A DNA stretch of 64,000 nt from Hygrophila difformis (Eukaryota; Streptophyta; Magnoliopsida; Lamiales; Acanthaceae), in assembly GCA_030278955.1 (NCBI GenBank), contig JAOANR010000013.1:43126191-43190190 (forward strand), given 5' to 3'. The number at the start of each line of letters is the position of its first letter. Position 1 is the stretch's first letter. Below are positions 56,921 through 64,000 of the stretch, one piece after another. The notes under the pieces are model-generated. The model was not told the origin of the DNA. It saw only the letters and a program-made list of their open reading frames with translations, and did not search any database. Position numbers and translations under genes: made by a program.

Positions 56921-59296
56921 ATGGTGAAGACACGAGGAAGCCAAGGCTCCAAATCACAAGACCCGACTCCCTCCTCAACCGCTGGAAGCAAGAAGGTGAT
57001 CTCTCCCGATGAGTCCAGCGCCAAGGGACGTGCCAAGGCTGTCCAGAAGGCGATCATGGAGCAAACTATCTCGGAAACTCCGTCCTTGGTTGTTGTTCCA
57101 TTCCACTCTTCTTCTCCATCCACTGCCGGAGAAAGGGGAGCCACTGGTACCGTTCAAGACCCGCTCGACATTCGAGCCGAAGTAGCCGGAGCCAAAGCCT
57201 TGAAACAAAAAGATGCAGAGGCCCAGAAGACAAATGGAAAAGCTGTTTCGACTTCAAAGACCCGAGAGAGGCTGTTGCAAGGAAGAACGCCTCAATCAGC
57301 AAACGTGTTGAGGCAGACCTAGCCAAAGCACTTCAACCCATTGAGACAATCTTGGCTGACCTCCCTATGATGGGCTCTGACAATGTAGCTGAAACAGGTG
57401 TGTCCACTAAAGCTGTTGATCTTGCAACGAAAGTTGCACCAAAGGTGTCCACTGAAAAGTCCAAGAAGAAAACTCCTGCGAAGAAGGCTGTGGTAGAAAC
57501 CAGTGTGGCGACCGACCCTGCACCCGTCACCACCATTGAAGAAACTCCTGAAGAACCCCTGCAGATTACTACCACAGTGACCCAAACTGGTTCAATGAAG
57601 GTGTCTGAACCTATCACTGAACCTCTTGATGAGGAAGAGCTTGACTCAGACTATGTGGAAGCGGCTGATGATGACACTCAGAAGATGAATCCATGAGCGA
57701 CATTAGCGATGATGAAAGGAATATTGCTGTCAACGCGATCACCGAAGAGATTGCTCAGACCGCCAGTCAGAAAAGGAAACATGTCCTGAGAAAAGAATCT
57801 GAACCAGTTGCTCCTGCCCAAGATCCTGTTCACACCGAAATTGAGCAGGGAGAGGAAGAAGAAGACGAGAGTTCTCAGACTCTGAGGACGACCAGAATAA
57901 GGAGTCCGGAGAAGACTCTGAACACCCTCAAAACGATGCCCGTGAACCAATTGAGGGGGAGAATCCCACTGACAATCAATCCGAGGAATTGGGGTCTCAA
58001 GACACTCAAAGCGAAGAGGAAGAGTCCGAGGAAGAAGGTTCCGAAGAAGAAGAATCTGAAGAAAGAATCGAGGGAGATGTTGAACCTGTCACTGTGCAAG
58101 AAGTGGAACCCCAAACAGAAACTCGAAAGCCTACTCCACCAGCAAGGAGTTCACCCAAGGAGTCCGAACCCAAAAAGTGGACTCGATCTGAACCTGAAGG
58201 GTCTTCCAAGGCCACTGCATCCAAGAAAAGGAAGATTGTCCTATCTTCGTCTGAAGAACATGAACCTGAGATCATCGATGCTGGGAACGCCATATCCACT
58301 GCTTTCTACTATGAAGTGTCCGAGCAATACTTTACAACTGTTCTGGAAAAGATGAAGGTGCACCCCGAGATCTGATTTGCTGCTGCAAGATACGAGGAAA
58401 TGGGATGGCACAAGTACTTGGAGGAAAGATCTCTACTATTCTGGGGAACGGAGATCAAGCAGTACAAGGGACAGCTAGTTAGGCATTTCTATGCAAACCT
58501 GAGCTCTGAAGTCCTCAACTCCAAAAGCCCCTGGTTCGAACTAAGCTACACACATGGACAATTGTTCGAACTCAAAGCCAGAGCCCTAAACTGATTTCTC
58601 CAGGTACCCCGAACTTCTCTAAAATCTGTTTACTCTCGAAGTGCTAAGTTCCCTATAAACACTATTGCTGAAACACTCACTGGAGTAGAAGGGAGAAGGT
58701 TTCAAGGGAAGGGGTTAAGTGCAGGAGTTCTAACTCAAAAATTTTCACTGCTTTACAAATTATGTGCACACAACATCATGCCCACTGCTAACCATTCTGT
58801 TGTGTCAAAAAGCATGTGTAATTTATTGTTTGCCATAGACCAGAAGTATGAGATCAATTATGGAGCCCTTGTGCTCGAGCAAATGTTGGCATTCGCGGGC
58901 ACCATGAAAAGGAAGTACAACACCACTCTTCCCTTCCCTGGCCTCATATCTGAGTATCTGAAGCATCTCCACATTCTTTGAAGCAAGCATGATCGTCCAG
59001 AGGACATTGCCGACTTCAAACTTTCCTCAAATCTCGCAAAGAAGAAGCCAGACCTGGCCGGACCAGGAGGAAAGATCCCTGCGAAAGATGCATTCTCCAT
59101 GCTCCGTGATGAACTCACTGACCACATCAATCACCTCAAAGTCCTTGAAGCTCAAGTGCACAGTCGTGTGCAAGCTGCTGAAAAGCTGTTCAGACAGCTT
59201 CCTGATGTATGGTCTGATGAAGAACAGGACTTGGATACCAATCCAGAGGAGGAGTCCAGCGACTCGGCTGAGGATTCCTCTGATGAATCCGAATGA
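56921..59296 (+). pseudogene. Third (env-like position) ORF, 'putative plant transposon protein' type, broken
   Basis: Starts with MVKTRGSQGSKSQD. The N-terminal half is low complexity: K/S/T-rich, then strongly acidic with runs such as EEEESEEEGSEEEESEE near 58015-58070. The conserved half starts near 58370: RFAAARYEEMGWHKYLEER-like residues, YKGQLVRHFYANL, then SLLYKLCAHNIMPTANHS, LLFAIDQKYEINYG and TLPFPGLISEYLK. This order matches plant proteins annotated as putative plant transposon protein (Pfam PF20167, from memory). An acidic tail follows, ending at 59296. Breaks: frameshifts near 57250, 57690 and 57870; TGA stops at 58373, 58592 and 58979. No signal peptide or membrane helix is evident, so a true envelope role is doubtful. 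Confidence 0.75.
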
Positions 59297-59324
59297 CATG
59301 CCCTTTTTGGGCAAAATGTGCGCC

Positions 59325-59394
59325 AGAGGGGGAGTTAAGTTGATGTAACCGTTGATCGGTTCCTCTGGCATGCACTATAAACAAGAAGGGGGAG
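59325..59394 (+). promoter_or_regulatory. Two extra polypurine-tract-like sites
   Basis: AGAGGGGGAG (59325-59334) and AAGAAGGGGGAG (59383-59394) repeat the core of the true tract at 59744. Confidence 0.6.
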
Positions 59395-59743
59395 TCTGGT
59401 GATGAAAAATCTCTGCTAATGAAGGGTATTTTTTTTTTTTTTGATCCTGTTTGAACTATTTTTGTGAACTGGTTATGACTGTGTTTGGACAATTGCACTA
59501 TGGCCTGTAATAAATTAAACTGCGATCTTTCATGTCTTATTGCCATGTGCCTGTTTTGATGTAAATGCTCCTAGATTAAATGGATAGGATTTCATGTACG
59601 GAGCATTAGAATAGTTTGTCTTGAATTGGGTAACTATGTAATCGGTGGTTGGGGACTAAATGGGAATTATTTCGACATTTCTGCTCTTGTGTAAATGTTT
59701 GGACATCGGTTTGATCAACTCATATACTGGCCCACATTCTGCC

Positions 59744-59757
59744 AAAAAGGGGGAGAT
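59744..59757 (+). promoter_or_regulatory. Polypurine tract
   Basis: AAAAAGGGGGAGAT directly before the 3' LTR, the start point for plus-strand DNA synthesis. Confidence 0.92.
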
Positions 59758-60676
59758 TGTTGGGAACCAGTTTTGAGCAAATGTGTTCACAACCGATGTC
59801 TGAACTACTTTGTTGGACCAACCACGACAACAGCAGACAAACTATGTAAAAGAAGAAGGGCTGGCGAATATGCTCAAGAATATTCTTCAACGGCTAGCTG
59901 ATCTGCTGCCCGGATCTTGCACACGAAGTATGGAAACGAAGATCTCTTAATCCGGGCAACTCCATTCTAAGGATCCGCGCAATTATGGTAAGAATATCTT
60001 ACCTTAGAATGGAGGAGCGGTGGTTCTCTTCAAATAGGACGGCCAAGGGATGAAATGAAAACGACTCAACTTTTACACACCTACTCCCTTGTGCGATCGA
60101 AAGCATTGTGCAGAGAGAATCACATTCCTTCCGTGTTATTGATTTCATCATTTTGAAGGAAGATGTACGATCAACACTTCCTCGAGTGGATTAATCGAAA
60201 GTGCTACTGTGTGCTTGATTGAAGTCGACGGTTTCAATCAAGGCTTTCGAGGAGTCTTCAAACTCAAGTGCTTAATTGAAAGATTCAAGAAGGAGGATCG
60301 CCAACAGGTTTCGACCAAGGGCAACTTGGAGGATGAGCCTTCAAGGAATTGAAGTAAGGTCGGGGAGATCTTCACCAAGGCAGGGGGAGTGCCTTGGTCT
60401 GACAATTCAGTCCGCTTGGTGATTGAGTTGGGCGAAACAAATCACTATTGTTTAGATCGAGGATCAAGTCAAAACAATTAGTGAATCTCCTGGATTGGTA
60501 TCCCCCAGATGTAGGCTTGTGCCGAACTGGGTCAACAAACCTTGAGTTCTCTCTATTCTTACAGTTTATTTACTTTCCGCTGCATAATATCTTAAACTGT
60601 TTAACGTGTCCACGAAAGGTGTTTGAACTAGTTTTCAGGACTACTTAATTAGTTTTCCACGCAAACGGACCTAACA
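59758..60676 (+). repeat. 3' LTR of the copia element
   Basis: Starts TGTTGGGAACC and ends GGACCTAACA. 919 bp, with the same hairpin as the 5' copy at 59960-60014. Confidence 0.95.
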
Positions 60677-60958
60677 ATCCACATTGTTTAACATCTGTCG
60701 TCTAGACAACTAGAAAACAGGTCAGTTAAACGCATACAATGGAAAATCATGATTAATACATACACACTACAAATCAAACTTTTCATGAACCAAAAAATTA
60801 ATGAAATGTTTATCATCACCAAATATTTAATTATCAGCCAAAAACACATCCACACGAGGGAATCAAGCATTATCGCTGTTTTTAGGGCATTTAATTTCAT
60901 CCTTTTTTTTTTTTTTTTTGTACTTGTCAAGATATCATGATTCAACAATGTGATCCAT
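60677..60958. other. 3' flank of the MATE gene
   Basis: Short AT-rich stretch between the copia element and the stop codon of the minus-strand MATE gene. It should hold the gene's 3' UTR. A T run lies at 60902-60919. Confidence 0.5.
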
Positions 60959-61066
60959 TTATTCAACACTTTCTTCTTCGTGTATTAATTTTCCTTCATC
61001 CTTAGCCTTTGCAGCATCTGCAGCTTCCCCTCTCCAATGCTTTATCCTTTTTGCAGCAATGGACGC
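60959..61066 (-). CDS. MATE exon F (last)
   Basis: 108 nt, 35 codons and TAA. Encodes [15 protein letters not shown] and an acidic cytosolic tail. Acceptor TTTTGCAG. Confidence 0.9.
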   Translation of the reverse strand, partial: ASIAAKRIKHWRGEAADAAKAKDEGKLIHEEESVE

Positions 61067-63199
61067 CTGCAAAATCCCCATTCATAACAAATCATAAAAG
61101 TTATTACTCTCAATTATTATTGCAATATTAATTCAATATATAGAATAATGTACTGTATTTCATTTATATACCTCTTTATTCCAATCAGTTCTGTATACAA
61201 TCCAGAAGAGGATCAAGGTCTGTACCACAGTTCCCGTGATCATCCCATACCAAATTCCCTGGAAAATTAAATCCAATCCAATGGTTAAAAAAAAAATCAT
61301 TAATTATGACTAAATGAATTAATTTCACAAAAAAGATTGTTCCATCGTCTTGGCATGATCGATCAAACTCACTTTGACACCCATGTTAAGTGTGTAGCCC
61401 AAAATCAGCCCCAGTGGGACTCCGAACAAATAGTAGCAGCCGATGTTCACGTACGCGATCAACCCTTGCCATCCGGCCCCAATCGCCACGCCTGCACCAC
61501 GACGACCACAATAATAATTGCTCATCATGTAATTCTATTACATTGTGTCGCAACAATAATGGCTACAAGAAAATATTCAAATTACCACAACAATGCTCAA
61601 TGCATGTTAGTTAGCAGTAGCAGTTAGCACTACTATATATATTGTCACTATAACTAAAATAAGTTGTCGCTATTTAATAATAGTACTCCCTCCGTTTGAT
61701 AATTGGCACGTATGCTGATGCATATTTTCAACGATTAATAACTTAAATTGTGTACAAGGTAAAAAATTATAAAAAGTCGATATTCGAAAACTACAAGTTT
61801 AGACGAATTTAACAAGATCTCACTTGCTTATGTTTTTCTTATATAACTATAATAAAAAAAATTTGAATTAATGTTAAACTGTGAATAGTGTAAAATAGTG
61901 TAGTGGTGCAATCCTGAAAAACGGAGGGAGTATTTCCTGTACCCGAAAGGGCGGGTTGGATACTGTTGATAGCAACAGAGAAGGCGAGCAACGGGGTGAG
62001 CTCGTGCACGAGGCGTTTGACAGCCAAACTGTCGGAGAACAGCGACGGATACTGGTTTTGGAAGACAAGGAGTGAGGTGGCGACGACGACGCCAACAAAG
62101 AAAGTGGAGATCACCATTACGACGACTGAGAATTTTGCCGTCCGCGGATGAGATGCACCTAACTCATTAGATACCCTCACACTGCATCCACAAATATATA
62201 AAATGCACTTTCATACATAGGAGTAATTCATAACAAGGTAGGCTAATTAGTAATTTCATCATTTTAGAGTGTTGATCGACGACTTTAATTTTGGTACGTT
62301 ACCTTATGGCTGCATTGAACCCCACGGAAATTGTATTTGTCCAACCTAGTATGTTTGTGCTGCACAATTAAATGAATAGGTAAATTTGTTTCTTTCTAAT
62401 TTGATTGACAGAAAGAGATTCTTGCTAGTCGTCACTAATCTACCTAGAGTAATTAAGGCCCGTTTGGATTGGCTTTTGAGAAAAGCAGAAGCAGAAGTGA
62501 AAGCCAAAAACAGAAGCATGTAACTTTTGTGTTTGGATAGAATGTTTGAAAAGCAGCTTTTTTTCTTCAAAAGTGTGTTTGGATGTGTAAAAGTGAAAAA
62601 TGCTTTTGAAATGTATAAATTACCAAAAAGAACATGCTGTTTATTATGATAATAAGATATATTTGGAATGTAATTTATTTTAAGTAATGATGGTTTTTAA
62701 GTCTTTGCACATTTTACGAAGTGTTTTTCGCTTCTGCTTTTCAGATAAGCACTCCCTGGGCTGTTTTTTCCAGAATCACTTTTGCAGCTTTTCGAGCCGT
62801 GCTTCTGCTTTTTTTGAAAAGCCAAACCAAACGTTTATTTTCCACCAAAAGTATTTTTGGCAGAAGCAGAAGCCAAAAGCAGCTTGCTAAAAGTCATTCC
62901 AAACACCCTCTAAATTTTTATTACCAGAGGAGAGAGTATATAAGACTAAATGACTAATTATGGAAAGTTACTACTGTAGTTTCTTTTTACTATTCCTCCA
63001 TGTCTCAGGGTTGAAAACCAGAAAAGGGTTTGTTTGTTTTTTTCCTCCATGTTTTGGGTCGTTTTCGAAAACTTTATTATCATTCTATAAAATATTACTA
63101 GTATATCATTACCAAACAGAAAGGGCAGCCACGGCAACTTCAGCATCTTTCAGATATCCCGCAAACAGCGCCAGTGCCATGAAATACCACGTTTCCAGG
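60959..63199 (-). CDS. MATE (DTX-type) multidrug and toxin efflux transporter, 3' part; six exons
   Basis: Coding exons on the minus strand: 63113-63199, 62303-62359, 61943-62181, 61373-61491, 61172-61258 and 60959-61066. Each has GT/AG borders and all joins keep phase. Together they give about 231 C-terminal residues; plant MATE proteins are usually near 480-500, so the first half lies past the right edge. Motifs in order: [119 protein letters not shown] and [13 protein letters not shown], ending in a charged tail with stop TAA. These match the eukaryotic MATE family, cation-antiporting exporters of metabolites and xenobiotics in plasma or vacuolar membranes. Substrate cannot be told. No stop or frameshift is seen. 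Confidence 0.93.
61172..61258 (-). CDS. MATE exon E
   Basis: 87 nt, exactly 29 codons, [12 protein letters not shown] to RTDWNKE. Acceptor TTTCCAG, donor GTATAT. Confidence 0.92.
61373..61491 (-). CDS. MATE exon D
   Basis: 119 nt from GVAIGAGWQ to LNMGVK. Donor GTGAGT, acceptor GTGCAG. Confidence 0.92.
61686..61930. mobile_element. Stowaway MITE in a MATE intron
   Basis: CTCCCTCCGTTTGATAATTG left and TGAAAAACGGAGGGAG right, TA on both sides. Fills over half of the 451-bp intron between exons C and D. Confidence 0.9.
61943..62181 (-). CDS. MATE exon C
   Basis: 239 nt, 79 full codons plus split ones, containing [19 protein letters not shown] and [16 protein letters not shown]. Donor GTACAG at 61942-61937 is less usual and lies 12 nt from a Stowaway element. 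Confidence 0.9.
62303..62359 (-). CDS. MATE exon B (57-nt microexon)
   Basis: Encodes [18 protein letters not shown] with split codons at both ends. Donor GTAACG and acceptor TGTGCAG. A short exon carrying this [18 protein letters not shown] joint is a known feature of plant MATE genes. Confidence 0.9.
62457..62910. mobile_element. Harbinger/Tourist-like MITE in a MATE intron
   Basis: GGCCCGTTTGGATTGGCTTT left and GTCATTCCAAACACCCTC right, flanked by TAA at 62454-62456 and 62911-62913. Arms rich in AAAGCAGAAGC and GCTTCTGCTTTT can form a long hairpin. Lies in the 753-bp intron between exons A and B. Confidence 0.8.
63113..63199 (-). CDS. MATE exon A (first visible)
   Basis: 87 nt. AG acceptor at 63200-63201 and GT donor at 63111-63112 (plus coordinates). 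Encodes [18 protein letters not shown] and on to LSV plus two bases of a Cys codon, completed by the next exon. Confidence 0.9.
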
Positions 63200-64000
63200 C
63201 TGCATGTCCACAAATATAATATATATTAAAATTTATTTATTCATATAATAAGTAATGAACTTCATTTAAAAGGTATTAAGGGGTTAGGATAGATCCGTTC
63301 TGCCATAAAGCCTACGGCTGTTATAATTTAATACTAGTATTTTAGTATACTTCATGTGTTCTCGTTTAATTATATTGCTCTTTTCATATTGATAATTATT
63401 TATGGACTAACTTTAATTAAATTTTTTTTTTAAAAAAAATCATATATAGTCAAAAGAAATCTTATTAAATTTGTCAATTACGTAGTTTTAAAATATTAAA
63501 TTTTTATAATTTTTATTTATATACAATATGAGTTATTACTGTTAAAAATATTTATTGGATTACGTGAAATGCAGAATTTGTATAGTTATTACTCCCTCCG
63601 ATTTCTTTTTAGTTGTCTTTTCAGAAACTAATTAAAAAGCATTCCAAAATAGTTGTTACTTCCTACATTTATATTATGTTTTTTCAATATTATCCTTATA
63701 CTTTTATCAATATTACTCCTAGAATATTGTGCAATCTGTCACCACTTTAATTTTATTTTTTTAAATAGTAGGGGTAGAAGTGGAAAATTGATAAATAATA
63801 ATGACATTCATCGGTATTCATGTTTTTTTTGCTAGAACAACATACTTTAAGGAATGGAGGGAGTAAAAAACACATGTAAGTATAATATAATATTGAGTTA
63901 TTACTGTTAAAAATATTCATTGAATTGTGTGAAATGTAGAAAAGTGGTAAACTTAATCACTTATTACCTAAAAAACTTTTTCTGATTCATCCAAAAATAA
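63200..64000 (-). other. Intron (or upstream DNA) of the MATE gene, partial
   Basis: No further MATE exon could be found up to the right edge. GAGTTATTACTGTTAAAAAT occurs at about 63531 and again at about 63894, on both sides of the Stowaway. Confidence 0.6.
63592..63863. mobile_element. Stowaway MITE, second subfamily, upstream of the visible MATE exons
   Basis: CTCCCTCCGATTTC with TTAGTTGTC left, AAGGAATGGAGGGAG right, TA flanks. Sits in the intron or DNA beyond exon A. Confidence 0.85.

Larger units (their letters stand above)
51020..60676 (+). mobile_element. Ty1/copia retrotransposon with a third ORF (SIRE/Maximus-like)
   Basis: A 9.66-kb element: 5' LTR, tRNA-Met primer site, gag, protease, integrase, reverse transcriptase, RNase H, a third gene, purine tract and 3' LTR. 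The pol order integrase before reverse transcriptase defines Ty1/copia. The extra gene after pol, LTRs near 0.9 kb and several GGGGGAG tracts fit the SIRE/Maximus lineage. Target copies are ATCTA (51015-51019) and ATCCA (60677-60681), 4 of 5 equal. The LTRs differ at 15 substitutions and 2 gaps in 919 bp by my count, so insertion is fairly recent. Yet every gene is broken, so it cannot move by itself. Confidence 0.95.

Noticed and set aside
57875..58299. Minus-strand open stretches under the third ORF (Ser/Phe/Gly-rich)
   Set aside because: Mirror images of the acidic, lysine-rich plus-strand coding sequence.
56921..59296. True retroviral-type envelope gene
   Set aside because: The position fits, but there is no signal peptide, no membrane helix and no cleavage-site-like motif; the conserved half resembles a cytosolic plant family instead.
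3177..63863. Stowaway copies as parts of one long tandem satellite
   Set aside because: Each has its own TA duplication, different orientation and neighbours; they are independent insertions.
63200..64000. Further MATE exons upstream
   Set aside because: Looked for the expected sequence before LETWYF on the minus strand; only Stowaway and AT-rich DNA found, so the next exon is outside the window.

Overview
The window is AT-rich eukaryotic nuclear DNA from a flowering plant, most likely a eudicot. The evidence is a MATE-family gene with GT/AG introns, a Ty1/copia element primed by initiator tRNA-Met, Stowaway, hAT, Harbinger, CACTA and MULE-type non-autonomous elements, and tRNA-derived SINEs. 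I did not identify the species. No bacterial operon, rRNA gene, CRISPR array or phage is visible.

Layout. 1-2372: AT-rich DNA ending in a Helitron-like 3' terminus. 2.5-7.7 kb: Stowaway copies, a CACTA right end and a 5'-truncated, broken LINE (5187-7320, minus). 9-18 kb: MITEs of several superfamilies, the CGGTATACCG-rich repeat and a SINE, within old local duplications. 18.3-19.3 kb: probable solo LTR with an 86-bp tandem repeat. 19.9-21.0 kb: tandem duplication studded with SINEs. 21.4-22.7 kb: three tandem long hairpins whose loops carry a CAGCGAC motif. 23.5-35.9 kb: Harbinger-like, CACTA, Stowaway and hAT elements, one hAT nested in a Stowaway with an 8-bp target duplication. 33.9 and 43.6 kb: two copies of a MULE-like element filled with TTTCAGCGAC repeats. 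36-37.6 and 41-42.9 kb: diverged paralogous segments that preserve empty sites for several insertions. 38.3-39.5 and 48.0-50.3 kb: CACTA elements.

51020-60676: a complete-length but decayed Ty1/copia element with two 919-bp LTRs that differ, counted by eye, at 15 substitutions and 2 one-base gaps. Its gag-pol is broken by frameshifts, stops and an internal deletion. A third reading frame lies between pol and the 3' LTR and resembles the plant proteins labelled 'putative plant transposon protein'. This layout fits the SIRE/Maximus lineage.

60959-63199: the only convincing host gene, the 3' part of a minus-strand MATE transporter gene. Six coding exons join in phase with correct splice sites; the 5' part lies beyond the right edge. 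Its introns carry a Stowaway, a Harbinger-like element and another Stowaway. The copia element sits about 280 bp past its stop codon.

The window is therefore a nearly gene-free transposon cluster beside one transporter gene. Coordinates of repeat ends are exact where target duplications were found and approximate otherwise. Family names rest on recognisable motifs and termini; no database search was run.
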